Counted from the first letter of the stretch, positions 1 to 9,559 are shown. The stretch is DNA of 64,000 nt from UBA6168 sp039819485 (GCA_039819485.1 JBCBRY010000030.1:18041-82040), one strand, 5' to 3'. The notes: generated from the letters alone by a model not told the origin. A program made the numbers and translations.

Positions 1-2
1 TG

Positions 3-446
3 TTGGCAAGACACGAAGTGGTTGTTTGGCACCATCCATTTTACTGGTACAGTTGTCCACCACTGATGAAACAATGGATTGACCTGGTGCTGGAATATGG
101 TTGGGCCTACGGCCCTGAAGGCAATGCCCTGAGGGGCAAGAAAGTCTTACAGGTCATCACTACTGGCGGTTCGGAAAAAGTGTATTGTGCCGAGGGGCGG
201 AACATGTATTCCATCAATGAATTCCTGCGGCCTTTTGAACAGACGGCACGGCTGTGCGGCATGCAGTACCTGTCTCCCTTTGCGGTCATGGGCACCCACC
301 GGCTTACCGAAAGCGAATTGGAAAAACACGCTGTCCATTACCAGCAGATCCTTACCTGCCTGCAAAAAGGGACGTCCATCCATTCTTTGAAAGATTGCGT
401 TTTTCAAGATGATATTCCAGCATTCAAAAACCTTAATTTAACATGA
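3..446 (+). CDS. KefF/KefG-type NAD(P)H quinone oxidoreductase, 5' partial
   Basis: This is the C-terminal 147 codons of a flavodoxin-fold NAD(P)H oxidoreductase, cut by the window start; the first in-frame codon is TTG, not a real start. The motif HHPFYWYSCPPLMKQWID near its beginning matches the family region around the flavin/quinone site, and GKKVLQVITTGG follows as expected. Family members are about 180-200 aa, so roughly 40-50 residues are missing upstream. In Gram-negative bacteria KefF/KefG are soluble partners that activate the glutathione-gated K+/H+ antiporters KefC/KefB. Its stop overlaps the antiporter start (ATGA at 443-446), so the pair is probably translationally coupled. Confident of the family; whether it is truly a Kef regulator is inferred from the neighbour. 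Confidence 0.85.
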   Translation: MARHEVVVWHHPFYWYSCPPLMKQWIDLVLEYGWAYGPEGNALRGKKVLQVITTGGSEKVYCAEGRNMYSINEFLRPFEQTARLCGMQYLSPFAVMGTHRLTESELEKHAVHYQQILTCLQKGTSIHSLKDCVFQDDIPAFKNLNLT

Positions 447-2326
447 CAGGCAGCATTTTATTTGAAGCCATTATATTCCTGGCCGGAGCTGTGCTCTGTG
501 TTCCGATGGCCAAGCGTTTTGGCTTGTCTTCCGTATTGGGTTATTTATTGGCGGGCATTCTCATCGGCCCTTTTCTGTTGGGCTTTGTGGGAGAGGAAGG
601 AGAGGACATCCTCCATTTTGCGGAATTTGGAGTGGTGATGATGCTCTTCCTGATTGGTCTTGAAATCAACCCGAAGGATTTTTGGAAAATGCGCAAGACC
701 ATCGTGGGAATGGGCGGGGCACAGGTGGCCATCACGATGCTGCTTTCGCAAGTGTTTTTTTTGCTCATAGGCTTTGACTGGAAAATCGCCCTGACCATAT
801 CCATGGCAGTGGCGCTTTCTTCTACGGCCATCACCCTGCAAACCCTAAAAGAAAAAGGGCTGTTTGACACCACCTATGGAGCCTCGTCTTTTTCCGTCCT
901 GCTTTTTCAGGACATCATCGTGATTTTTATGCTGGGTGTGCTGCCACTCCTCTCGAACGCCGTACCGGCCCACTCTACCGATGGCCACGGAAATACAGCC
1001 AATTTATTGGAAAACCTTCCTCTCTGGCTACAGACCTTGGCCATTATCCTTTCCGTGGCGGCCATTGTTTTAGCAGGCCGGTATCTAATGGTACCGATGC
1101 TGCGGCTGGCCGCCAAGGCACGGGTACGGGAACTGCTGACGGCATCGGCACTGCTCATTGTATTGGGCATTTCTTTTTTGATGGAACAGGTAGGGCTGAG
1201 TCCTGCATTGGGTGCGTTTTTGGGAGGTGTAGTCTTGGCAAACAGCGAGTTCAAACACGAATTGGAAAGCACCCTTGAACCATTCAAGGATTTGTTGCTC
1301 GGCCTGTTCTTCATGGCGGTCGGCGCTTCCATAAACTTTATGGTCATTGGTGAAAGCCCGTGGATGGTAAGCGGTATTTTACTTGCTGTCATTGTTTTAA
1401 AAGCCCTGGTTTTGTTCGTGGTCGGCACCATTTTTAAAATGAAATTGGACCAGCGGCTGCTGCTTACGGTCGGCTTGGCACAAATTGGGGAGTTCGCCTT
1501 CGTACTACTTTCTTTTGCCTTTCAACTGAACATTCTGGACAAAGGAATCATGGACATGATGTTGGTGGTCACTGCACTCACCATGACCCTCACCCCCATC
1601 CTCGCCATGGTCAACGAACGGCTGGTTTTGCCTCGCTTCGGCACCAAAGAATCCGAGAAAAGGCCAGTGGACCACATCGCCAAAATACATAAGGTCATCT
1701 TGGTCGGTTTCGGTCATTTCGGAAGCACGGTCGGTCGGTTCCTCCGGGCCAATGGTGTGGAAGCCACTATCCTTGACCACGATTCCAACCGGGTGGATTT
1801 TTTACGGAGAATGGGCTTTGAAGTGTATTATGGAGACGCCACAAGAGTAGATTTATTGGAGTCGGCAGGCATAGCCGAAGCAGATATTTTAATCAGTGCA
1901 GTTGACCACCCGGACACCACTTTTGAGCTGGTGAAAATTGTCCAGAACAAATACCCGAATGTCCAGCTGATGATCCGGGCCAGAAACCGCTATGATGCTT
2001 ATGAGTTGCTGAACATGGGTGTGGAAAATATTTACCGGGAGTCGCTGGATACTTCTGTCAAACTCGCCAGTGATGTATTGAGTATAATGGGCTTCAGAAA
2101 ATACACCTTGCACCGGCAGGCGCAAAATTTCATCAGGTTGGATGAGAAAGCGCTTCGCAGAATGGCCAGTCAGCCCCGCCACGAAGAAGCCTATATTTTC
2201 AAAGCCAAAGAAGAAATAGCCATGCAGGAAAAATTACTGGAAGAAGATTTTGCGAGAGGTTTTTTCACGGATGACCACCATTGGGACAGCGAACAAATGC
2301 GGTTGACATCCAACACCGGAGGCTAA
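443..2326 (+). CDS. CPA2 cation:proton antiporter, KefB/KefC type
   Basis: A 627-aa inner-membrane antiporter of the monovalent cation:proton antiporter-2 family. The first ~400 residues are a run of hydrophobic helices typical of the Na+/H+ exchanger domain, with a polar SSTAITLQ stretch near residue 125. From about residue 415 a TrkA-N (RCK) domain starts with the Rossmann motif GFGHFGS, and the conserved YGDAT follows. KefB/KefC move K+ out in exchange for H+ to protect against electrophiles. The upstream oxidoreductase overlaps this gene by 4 nt, the usual kefF-kefC or kefG-kefB arrangement. I cannot tell KefB from KefC by eye. The Cys-poor C-terminal tail after residue ~550 is divergent. 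Confidence 0.88.
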   Translation: MTGSILFEAIIFLAGAVLCVPMAKRFGLSSVLGYLLAGILIGPFLLGFVGEEGEDILHFAEFGVVMMLFLIGLEINPKDFWKMRKTIVGMGGAQVAITMLLSQVFFLLIGFDWKIALTISMAVALSSTAITLQTLKEKGLFDTTYGASSFSVLLFQDIIVIFMLGVLPLLSNAVPAHSTDGHGNTANLLENLPLWLQTLAIILSVAAIVLAGRYLMVPMLRLAAKARVRELLTASALLIVLGISFLMEQVGLSPALGAFLGGVVLANSEFKHELESTLEPFKDLLLGLFFMAVGASINFMVIGESPWMVSGILLAVIVLKALVLFVVGTIFKMKLDQRLLLTVGLAQIGEFAFVLLSFAFQLNILDKGIMDMMLVVTALTMTLTPILAMVNERLVLPRFGTKESEKRPVDHIAKIHKVILVGFGHFGSTVGRFLRANGVEATILDHDSNRVDFLRRMGFEVYYGDATRVDLLESAGIAEADILISAVDHPDTTFELVKIVQNKYPNVQLMIRARNRYDAYELLNMGVENIYRESLDTSVKLASDVLSIMGFRKYTLHRQAQNFIRLDEKALRRMASQPRHEEAYIFKAKEEIAMQEKLLEEDFARGFFTDDHHWDSEQMRLTSNTGG

Positions 2327-3356
2327 TGGTGTCGTTGTTAATTAGTTCAAAGGGGAAAACGGAACATGCTTGATTTCGCGCTCCCCCGTCTCTCCAAACA
2401 TAGAAATGAATAAGCTTGACCGGGTAGTAAGTCCGTGGCCAGCAGGTCAAATCTTATTTTTTAAAAGAAGCTGTCCCAGTGCCAGGATGATTACGAGGAT
2501 TGCTTGCTTGGCCTTCACCATCTGATTGCGTTACGTATTGTCTGTTTATTCAATTACTGAACAAGATTGTGAAATAAACAGTAAAACAGGGTCAGGGGCT
2601 GATCAAAAAATGACACTTTTTTTGATCAGTCACATATCATATTTGTGTACTATAAATAATTGTTATATCTTTCTTCAAAATTTAAAGGCAGTATTACCCA
2701 TTGAGAGTCATCCTTTGAAAAAGCTGTGAAAGATATGTTGCAATTTTATTCATAAGCAGGTATGAGTTGGAACATATTTATATTTTACCACATTATCTTA
2801 ATTGAACTGCTACCTGTAATCGAGCTTCATTCCTCTTGCTGACAAAATTAACTACGATGAATTGACAGAGTGAAGCCATCCATTAAATCCTGTTCTAATT
2901 ATTACCCAATAACGGTCAAGTTCTCTTTGGCAGAACACCTTTCACCTTAAAATTCAATGCCTGCTTTGTCTCTTGGAAAGCGGGCAGAGGCTTTTAAATT
3001 AAAGGCATTTTAACCAACGAAATTGGACTAGCAGAACCAGCAGACCACAACACCCAAGCTGAATAATTGGTTAGTCCCAAGGATTGTTAAGAGAGGTGCA
3101 AGCCGGCGTACACGGAAACGTATCAGCGGAAGTCTCCTTTGCTGCCAATCGACCCAATAAATTTCACAGAAGCTGTTTTTTATTTTCCGAAAAGCTGAAC
3201 CCATAGATCACCATGCTGTGTCAACTAAATTTTAGAGATTTTTTTTGCGGCAATTAATATTCCCCAAAAAACCAATAATGGGGTATCATAGTCTGTAAAA
3301 AAATTATCTAAGCATTATTTTGACAAAGTAATAACCTCTTAAAATTAAAAAACCCA
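2327..3356 (+). other. Long intergenic region without a supported gene
   Basis: About 1 kb between the antiporter and the first eCIS-region gene. I see no ORF with a recognisable protein, no tRNA fold and no repeat array. It becomes A/T-rich towards 3357, as expected for a promoter region. The one clear structure is the palindrome at 2599-2629. A 67-codon ORF at 2526-2729 spans that palindrome and lacks coding character. Confidence 0.6.
2599..2629. repeat. Perfect A/T-rich palindrome around TGACACT
   Basis: Two 12-bp arms, ctgatcaaaaaa and its exact reverse complement, enclose the heptamer tgacact. The same core, TGACACT with an A-run before and a T-run after, recurs in the inverted repeats near 62690 and 63905. 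It could be an operator, the end of a small mobile element, or a weak transcription stop; the sequence does not decide. Confidence 0.7.
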
Positions 3357-4079
3357 ATGATCAATGCCATTTTACTCCATAATGGTCCTACCAATCCAAA
3401 AGATATTCATCAAAAGATCACTGAATGTTGTCCTCAATTAAGCATTTCCTCTTTTCCCATCCTCCAGTACGACGCCAACCAATTTGTCAGGAACAAAAGG
3501 CCAGAGCTTATTTTTATGGAGATCGAAGATGGTCTTTCTTCCTTTGCAAAAATTTCTGACCAATTAAAAGAACAAACCTTTGAGACCATTTTAATTGCGT
3601 CCAGAAGAGAGTTTGTTTTTGAAGCCATTAAATACGGTATAAGCGGCTACCTCATGAAACCACTCTGTACCGATTCTTTAAAGAACTCCGTTGATTTTGT
3701 GGTAAAAAAAATAAAGGCACAAAACCCGCTCCCCCAATCCCGTCCGTTTCATTCTTCACAGCATGTAATCGGCATTCCTACCATTGAAGGGTACGAGTTT
3801 TTAGCGGTAAAAGAAATCATTCGATGTGAAAGTTATCTCAAGTGCACGCGGGTCATCACGAAAGAAAGGCCCGATATCATCAGCTCCTACAACATCGGCG
3901 AGTTTATCAAGGCTTTGGGATCATATAATTTTTACCGCCCCCACCAATCTCACCTGATCAATCTGAACAAAGTGAAACGGTACCTCAAGGAAGGAAGCAT
4001 TATCATGAATGACGATTCGGTGGTTCCCGTTGCCCGGCGAAAGCGGATTGAATTTTTGGATACCATTCCCCACCTTTAA
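3357..4079 (+). CDS. LytTR-family regulator with degenerate receiver domain
   Basis: A 240-aa cytoplasmic regulator. Residues 1-115 have the pattern of a CheY-like receiver, ending in the conserved GxxGYLMKP Lys region. The usual phospho-acceptor Asp is replaced by Glu (FMEIED, E55), and the N-terminal acidic pair is absent (AILLHNG). Residues ~135-240 form a LytTR DNA-binding domain with the family pattern FYRPHQSHLINLNKVKRY and a C-terminal VVPVARRKR segment. A Glu there often mimics the phosphorylated state, so this protein may not need a kinase; no histidine kinase is adjacent. It lies directly upstream of the eCIS genes and is the best candidate for their regulator (inferred from position). 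The start is the ATG at 3357 after an A/T-rich leader. Confidence 0.85.
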   Translation: MINAILLHNGPTNPKDIHQKITECCPQLSISSFPILQYDANQFVRNKRPELIFMEIEDGLSSFAKISDQLKEQTFETILIASRREFVFEAIKYGISGYLMKPLCTDSLKNSVDFVVKKIKAQNPLPQSRPFHSSQHVIGIPTIEGYEFLAVKEIIRCESYLKCTRVITKERPDIISSYNIGEFIKALGSYNFYRPHQSHLINLNKVKRYLKEGSIIMNDDSVVPVARRKRIEFLDTIPHL

Positions 4080-4214
4080 TGCTTTTGCCTGCACAAGACG
4101 AAAAACCAAATTTCACTCCTCTACTGCCACTTTCCCTTTTTTCACAACCAAATAGTCAATGCAGGTTGAGCTGGAAGCATATTAAGCAGAAATTCGCATG
4201 AAATACTTCAAGAT

Positions 4215-4535
4215 ATGAACGAGGAAATCGTGCAGATTTTTTTGACCAGTAATTTCAACCCGGAAGCAACAGCAGAAGACGACAATACCCATACCGATGT
4301 CTTTGTTCAGCTTGGTACAGGAGAAAAATACATTGCTTCCTTTTTTTCTTATAAAAACATCGAAACCATAAAAAATGAAAACCTAAAATCAGGCGACTTT
4401 CTAAACGGCAGGTATTTCTGGAAAAAAAACATGGTATTGATTGACAACTGCCGAAAAAAAAATGTCCTGAAAGTGGTGATGGATCTACGGGAGCGGGGAG
4501 ATTTTTATGAAGTTTTTGAAAAGCTCAGCGGTTGA
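4215..4535 (+). CDS. Small conserved-looking protein, function unknown
   Basis: A 106-aa soluble acidic protein, no signal peptide or membrane segment. It contains a β-rich core (DVFVQLGTGEKYIASFFSY) followed by a segment with GDFLNGRYFWKKNM and a helical end. I do not recognise the family with confidence. It sits between the LytTR regulator and the cap-type DUF4255 gene with ordinary spacing, so it may be co-transcribed with either. Possible roles are an accessory or chaperone of the injection system or an unrelated housekeeping protein. Confidence 0.6.
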   Translation: MNEEIVQIFLTSNFNPEATAEDDNTHTDVFVQLGTGEKYIASFFSYKNIETIKNENLKSGDFLNGRYFWKKNMVLIDNCRKKNVLKVVMDLRERGDFYEVFEKLSG

Positions 4536-4593
4536 CATGCGGAAAAACAAGCATTGATTTTTCCTCCAAGTTTTAACACGAGATGCATAAAAT

Positions 4594-5205
4594 ATGATTG
4601 AAGAAATTCTGACCGATATAAAGTCCAAATTAACTCAGTACCTGGATGACAAGAGCCTGGTCGATCCCAAAATATCCAACGCCGATACCAACGTGATCAT
4701 GGATAACATTGCGGCATTTGACCTCTCCAATATCGCTGCCCCATTTACTAATTCCATTGTAATGAGCCTGGTCAATGTAGAAGAGGAAAGCACCCTGAAA
4801 AACACGCCATTTAAAAGGAGGAACCCCGTCTCGAACACAGTGGACTACATCGACCCTCCGGTTCACATCAATCTATATCTCCTGTTTTCTGTGGCACCTG
4901 ACAATACCGGAAGTTACTATGAAAAATCCCTGATCAAGTTGTCTTATATCATTCAGTTTTTCCAGCATAGAAAAAGGTTCAACAAATCAGTGGACATAGA
5001 CGGGGAAGAGCATAATATCCAGCTCATATTCGAACTGTACACACTGACATTTGAACAGATAAACCATTTGTGGGGATCCCTGGGCGGCAAACAAATACCC
5101 TTTGTCATGTACAAAGCAAGACTCATCGAAATCCAGGAACAGGACTCGCAACCGGCAGCTTTAATCGAGGAAATTGAAAACAGGGTTGGACATAAAAACA
5201 ATTAA
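4594..5205 (+). CDS. DUF4255 (Pvc16-type N-terminal domain) eCIS protein
   Basis: A 203-aa protein matching the DUF4255/Pvc16 N-terminal family. It starts with an amphipathic helix (MIEEILTDIKSKLTQYLDD), has the NPVYxxDPPVHINLYLLFSV-like core (here starting around residue 89, with PPVHINLYLLFS), then a YYEKSLIKLSYIIQFFQ helix and an EQINHLWGSLGGKQIPFVMYKARL end. In PVC and Afp particles this family forms the cap that terminates the tube and sheath at the end away from the baseplate. It is the first structural gene of the cluster, which is common in eCIS loci. A gap of 27 nt separates it from the next gene. Confidence 0.85.
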   Translation: MIEEILTDIKSKLTQYLDDKSLVDPKISNADTNVIMDNIAAFDLSNIAAPFTNSIVMSLVNVEEESTLKNTPFKRRNPVSNTVDYIDPPVHINLYLLFSVAPDNTGSYYEKSLIKLSYIIQFFQHRKRFNKSVDIDGEEHNIQLIFELYTLTFEQINHLWGSLGGKQIPFVMYKARLIEIQEQDSQPAALIEEIENRVGHKNN

Positions 5206-5232
5206 AAAAACCGAAAAGAATTAACTACCAAA

Positions 5233-6213
5233 ATGAGTTCGATCATTTACGCAAGGCTGTTTGAAGTTCGGATATTACATGATTATTATCTGATGAAAGC
5301 TTACAAAGAAAGCTCGGTGGCAAGCGATAGTTTTTTTTTAAAAAATGCAAATGATCAGGAAACCGTTTTGAAAAAGGTCCTGAAATTAGGCCAATACAAT
5401 GCACTTGATTTTTTTGAAATAAAACCACTGGAAAACACCAAAAAAATATTAGAGCAATTAAAGATCAGGGTCATTCCCAACCAATTGGGATTTTTTTTGG
5501 GCATGGAAGTAAACGCCACAAAAACACCCGCAGGAGGAGGTGCCTTCAACATTAAATACCACCCCAAAATTGCTCCTCCCAGCGGAACGCATCTCCAGTT
5601 TTCAATCAATAGCAAAGATACTGACCTATACAAAAGAGCGGTTTTACCACAACCCGCAACCCTTAATTCGAGATTTTATTTTTCCAATAAAAATGAGCAG
5701 GGCAATAAAACTTTTCCTGCCTTGTCGGAAGGGAGCAGCGGAGTGGCAGATGTTTCTGATTTTAATTTTTTGCCTTTCCGCATTTCAGTTGCCACCAGTA
5801 TTGGCAAAACCATAAAAGCTACACTCGCCGACACCAACGGATCGGCCATCATTACCAAGGAAAAACTGGCAACTTCAGACCGGGTGACCCTGAACCTGAG
5901 GCAACCAAACACTTATGTACAAGATGCCCCGTTCACACAGGATGGCATCTATCAGCTGACTGTGCTGGAAAATAATACCGGGCCTCCGCCCGACACCCAT
6001 TTTTTTAGTGATCGATATTTCGACGAAAGCAATTTTGGCATTTTGGACTTTTTCTTCGATGCCAACGACGTTGCTCCCAACCAGCCTTACAATTTGCTGG
6101 AAAACAATGGAAAGGATTTGAAAACTAAAAAAAATATTGATGCGGTAGGCACGATCACGACCACTACCAAGCATCCTGTTTTCGAGCTGAGACTGAAAGG
6201 AAACTTCAGTTGA
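5233..6213 (+). CDS. eCIS-associated protein of unknown function
   Basis: A 326-aa protein without signal peptide or membrane helix. The N-terminal ~60 residues are helical (YARLFEVRILHDYYLMKAY), the remainder looks β-rich with several Asn/Thr-rich loops and a proline patch (NTGPPPDTHFF). I recognise no enzyme motif. Its fixed place between the DUF4255 cap-type gene and the sheath suggests a structural part, for instance a cap adaptor or terminal plug as described for Bacteroidota eCIS such as AlgoCIS; this is inference from position only. Intergenic gaps on both sides are short (27 and 46 nt), consistent with one operon. Confidence 0.6.
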   Translation: MSSIIYARLFEVRILHDYYLMKAYKESSVASDSFFLKNANDQETVLKKVLKLGQYNALDFFEIKPLENTKKILEQLKIRVIPNQLGFFLGMEVNATKTPAGGGAFNIKYHPKIAPPSGTHLQFSINSKDTDLYKRAVLPQPATLNSRFYFSNKNEQGNKTFPALSEGSSGVADVSDFNFLPFRISVATSIGKTIKATLADTNGSAIITKEKLATSDRVTLNLRQPNTYVQDAPFTQDGIYQLTVLENNTGPPPDTHFFSDRYFDESNFGILDFFFDANDVAPNQPYNLLENNGKDLKTKKNIDAVGTITTTTKHPVFELRLKGNFS

Positions 6214-6259
6214 GCAACATCCAAAATCAAATCAAATAATCAATAAATAATTAACAATC

Positions 6260-7678
6260 ATGGATTACAAAACACCTGGAGTATATATAGAGGAAAGATC
6301 AACCTTACCTCCCTCGGTAGTAGGTGTTGAAACCGCTATACCTGTTTTTATCGGGTATACTGAAACGGCGCTCGATGCCCAGCAACAACCCCTGCTCAAC
6401 GTTCCCAAGAAAATCACTTCCATGCTGGAATATGAACGCTTTTTCGGGAAACCTGCAGTCGAGGGAAATACCACCGTTACCATCAGGGAACAAAATAATG
6501 CACTCAGCTCTATCCTGGTGGACGTTGCCAACCCCTCCAGCTTTAAGATGTATTATGCCCTGCAGTTTTATTTTGAAAACGGAGGGAGCGACTGCTACAT
6601 CGTTTCCGTCAACGATTATACTGCCACTGGCGGACAGGTGCTCAAAGCCAACCTCGACAAAGGCCTGGAAGAAGCCGGAAAAGTAGATGAAATAACGCTC
6701 ATCGTTTTTCCGGATGCACAAGCATTATCAGATACTGATTTTTATGACTTGTATAAAGCCGCACTGGACCAATGTGTGGAACTGCAAGACCGGTTCACCA
6801 TCATGGACGTCTGGTCCGACCCGGCATTGGAACCTCAGGACAGCCAAAATATTACCACCCTGCGGAGTTCAGGATTGGGTTCAAGTACGGACATTTTGAA
6901 ATATGGAGCCGTTTACTATCCCAATATGGTCACCTCGCTCGATTATTATTTCGGTACCGATAGCCAAAGGGATGGTTCCGTACAAATCGTTGTAGCCAGC
7001 GGGGACACAGGACTGGCCGGAACACTGGGAGACCTGAAAGGAAAGAACAACGCTTTTTATTTTCAGGTATTAAATGCACTGACCCAGGCACCTCTTCCCT
7101 TGGCTCCTTCCTCTGCGGTTGCAGGGGTCATGGTCCAGGTGGATAATGCAAGGGGCGTCTGGAAAGCTCCGGCCAACGTCAACATCAACAATGTAATCAG
7201 GCCTGCCTTTAAAATCACCGACAAAGAACAAGAATCGCTCAATGTGGATGTAACCGCCGGAAAATCCATCAATGCAATCCGCTCATTTACGGGAAGAGGC
7301 CCTGCCATTATCTGGGGAAGCCGGACCCTGGCCGGCAATGACAACGAATGGAGATATGTGCCTGTGCGCCGATTTTTCAACTTCGTGGAAGAGTCGGTCA
7401 AAAAAGCCACTGTTCAGTTCGTGTTCGAGCCCAATGATGTCAATACCTGGATCAGGGTGCAATCCATGATCGAAAACTTCCTGGTGCAACAATGGAAGGC
7501 CGGCGCCCTGATGGGCGCTACCCCGGAACAAGCATTCAGGGTGAAAATTGGCCTGGGCCAAACGATGACCGAACAAGACATATTTGAAGGAAGAATGATC
7601 ATTGAAATTGGCATGGCCGTCGTTCGTCCTGCCGAATTCATTATCCTGCGATTTGAGCATAAAATGCTAAACGAATAA
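6260..7678 (+). CDS. Contractile tail sheath protein
   Basis: A 472-aa sheath subunit. The N-terminus MDYKTPGVYIEE is the signature of phage and eCIS sheaths, followed by VxTAIPVFIGYTE. The C-terminal sheath domain has the conserved RGPAIIWGSRTLAG and the RRFFNFVEESVKKA / FVFEPNDVNTWIRV region, ending in a strand block with FIILRFEHKM. Sheath subunits surround the inner tube and contract to drive it out. Only one sheath gene is present, whereas PVC and Afp loci have three (Pvc2-4/Afp2-4); this matches several Bacteroidota systems. Start chosen at the ATG giving the canonical YKTPGVY N-terminus. Confidence 0.95.
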   Translation: MDYKTPGVYIEERSTLPPSVVGVETAIPVFIGYTETALDAQQQPLLNVPKKITSMLEYERFFGKPAVEGNTTVTIREQNNALSSILVDVANPSSFKMYYALQFYFENGGSDCYIVSVNDYTATGGQVLKANLDKGLEEAGKVDEITLIVFPDAQALSDTDFYDLYKAALDQCVELQDRFTIMDVWSDPALEPQDSQNITTLRSSGLGSSTDILKYGAVYYPNMVTSLDYYFGTDSQRDGSVQIVVASGDTGLAGTLGDLKGKNNAFYFQVLNALTQAPLPLAPSSAVAGVMVQVDNARGVWKAPANVNINNVIRPAFKITDKEQESLNVDVTAGKSINAIRSFTGRGPAIIWGSRTLAGNDNEWRYVPVRRFFNFVEESVKKATVQFVFEPNDVNTWIRVQSMIENFLVQQWKAGALMGATPEQAFRVKIGLGQTMTEQDIFEGRMIIEIGMAVVRPAEFIILRFEHKMLNE

Positions 7679-7712
7679 ACTTTAATTCAATCATCATCAA
7701 AAGGTCATTACA

Positions 7713-8630
7713 ATGCCAGCTAATATAGATACCATCATTTCCCCACTGGATACCGCCCTGAAGAACTATCAGGAAGAATTGGGGAAAAGAATAAAAACAG
7801 CTACCAGTGACAAGAATGCGAAGGACCGGGGCTACCAATCAGCTCTGGACCAGCTGCAGAACAAAACTTGTAGCTACCTCAAATTAAGAGCAATCAAGGA
7901 ACTCTACCGCAACCTTGATCAATGTATTTCCATAACTGCTCACAAAGAATCAGAATTGGTCAAAACAAATGTGGCCGACATGATCAAGGGATCCGAAGCA
8001 CTGAAAGAACAACTTGCCAAACTTTCAAAGACACTGAAAAAAGTAAAGACGGAAGTCTATGGTGTCAAAGAAATTGCCTGCAACCTGGTGGATTGTTGCC
8101 TGGACAAGGACCGGCAGTTCAACAAATCAGTTTATAATGAACTGTGCAGTATCGGCGGCTTCGAAGATACGCTCAAAGAAATCAAGGAAAAAGCAACGAA
8201 GAGCTATGAGATGGCCGACCTCACTTTTTGTGCGGCCGTAAATGTATCAGGCATCCAGGGGTTCGCAAGTATCGACAGCCTCAAAGGCTATAGCGAAAGG
8301 CTCGTGACAACCCAGGAAGAGCTGAAAAAGAATGTTGAAGAGAACTGTAGCGAATTAAAGGCCGGAATCGAAACGAGCATAAAAGAACGAACGGAATTAG
8401 TTGTAAAAGTTGCAGTTTCCAAGTACTTGAGCTACGATGCCAAATGTGAAGAATCCGCCTTATGCAGCACCTGGAACACTTCCTCTAACCCCTGCCCGGG
8501 CACCCCGGAAGATGGGAAAAAGCGACTGAACGAAATATGTGAAAAATTCAAAGATGACCTGGTGGCTGCCCCACCTGCCAACACCCCACCTTTGAAAAAT
8601 GTGAAAGGCTCGAACACACCTCAATTTTAA
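7713..8630 (+). CDS. Cys-rich coiled-coil protein between sheath and tube genes
   Basis: A 305-aa protein, almost entirely helical, with long heptad-like stretches (for example around residues 90-115 and 185-230) and about 14 cysteines, several in pairs (NLVDCCLDK, CEESALCSTW). No signal peptide, no membrane helix. The C-terminal 60 residues are Pro-rich and probably flexible. No PVC/Afp counterpart comes to mind; it has the same general character as the next gene. Position inside the operon argues for a structural or assembly role. So many cysteines are unusual for a cytoplasmic protein and could mean metal binding or disulfides formed after release by lysis. Confidence 0.7.
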   Translation: MPANIDTIISPLDTALKNYQEELGKRIKTATSDKNAKDRGYQSALDQLQNKTCSYLKLRAIKELYRNLDQCISITAHKESELVKTNVADMIKGSEALKEQLAKLSKTLKKVKTEVYGVKEIACNLVDCCLDKDRQFNKSVYNELCSIGGFEDTLKEIKEKATKSYEMADLTFCAAVNVSGIQGFASIDSLKGYSERLVTTQEELKKNVEENCSELKAGIETSIKERTELVVKVAVSKYLSYDAKCEESALCSTWNTSSNPCPGTPEDGKKRLNEICEKFKDDLVAAPPANTPPLKNVKGSNTPQF

Positions 8631-8648
8631 TTTTAAAAAAACAAAAAA

Positions 8649-9500
8649 ATGCCTGGAGAAATAAAAAATGAAAATTGCATCGGCCTTTGGAAATCACAAC
8701 TGGAAGATGCGACCAATCAACTGGTAGTCATCGTATCGGAATATGATAAGCTAAATGCCGCTTACCAGGACCTTTGTAACTGGGTAATACAATTACAGGA
8801 CTGTCTGGACAGCCTCGATGAAACGGATGAAAAAAGAGATGTCATCATCGACCTCCTGAACCTTTTCGTCGCACAGGCAGAAAGTGTTTGTGAAAACATT
8901 GTGTGCCTCAAAGAGGCTTTGGAAATTCTTTACTGCGATATCATTCAAGTATCCAAATGCCTTGAATCACTCTACAACACCGTGATCACGCTAAGGACGG
9001 AGATTGACAGCCTGAACAAGAATATCACGGAAGAAAATTCAGAGACCTATAAATGCCTGATTGCCTTACAAGTACAAATCGAAAAAGTCCTGGAGCTGTA
9101 CCAGGTCATGGTCGACCAGATTCTCGATGCCGCTACCATGGTATACAGGGTCGAGTGCCTGCTCTGCAACACTGAAACGGGTCTGCTGAAAAAGCTGACC
9201 GACCTCATCGGATATCTGGGAGGAGTGGTGAATCAGGCTTACTGTTCCACCGACGGTGTCAATCAAATCAGCCCTGGCAAAACCTTGTGCGAAGAAAAAC
9301 TGGACGCACCCAAGTTCCCATTGGCCGACGGCGACATTTACCAAGGCATAAAAATGACTTTGACCAAAGCCGGGCAGGACAAGGAAACCTGCAAAAACGA
9401 CCTGGATATCCTGACCCAGGAAAAAGACAAACTGGAGGCTTGTACCAGCAGCTTGCAAAAGGCCATCGATGAAGCTACGAAGGCCAGCCAGGCCAAATAA
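8649..9500 (+). CDS. Second Cys-rich coiled-coil protein of the eCIS operon
   Basis: A 283-aa helical protein with about 14 cysteines spread at heptad-like intervals (LQDCLDSL, AESVCENIVCLKEAL, YCDIIQVSKCLESL). The helical part runs through residue ~190; a short loop region follows (residues ~195-225) and then a last coiled coil. It begins 18 nt after the previous gene and shares its Cys-rich coiled-coil design, though not an obvious common sequence. Function unknown. A role as scaffold, tail-fibre-like spoke or cap-side plug is possible; the sequence does not choose between these. Confidence 0.7.
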   Translation: MPGEIKNENCIGLWKSQLEDATNQLVVIVSEYDKLNAAYQDLCNWVIQLQDCLDSLDETDEKRDVIIDLLNLFVAQAESVCENIVCLKEALEILYCDIIQVSKCLESLYNTVITLRTEIDSLNKNITEENSETYKCLIALQVQIEKVLELYQVMVDQILDAATMVYRVECLLCNTETGLLKKLTDLIGYLGGVVNQAYCSTDGVNQISPGKTLCEEKLDAPKFPLADGDIYQGIKMTLTKAGQDKETCKNDLDILTQEKDKLEACTSSLQKAIDEATKASQAK

Positions 9501-9559
9501 TTTGTTTTTTTCCGACGATCAACAACCATCATTTTTTCAATCAATAAATACTTTCAATC

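Noticed and set aside
2526..2729. 67-codon ORF in the 1-kb intergenic region
   Set aside because: It runs across the perfect palindrome at 2599-2629, has low-complexity composition and resembles no protein; likely chance.
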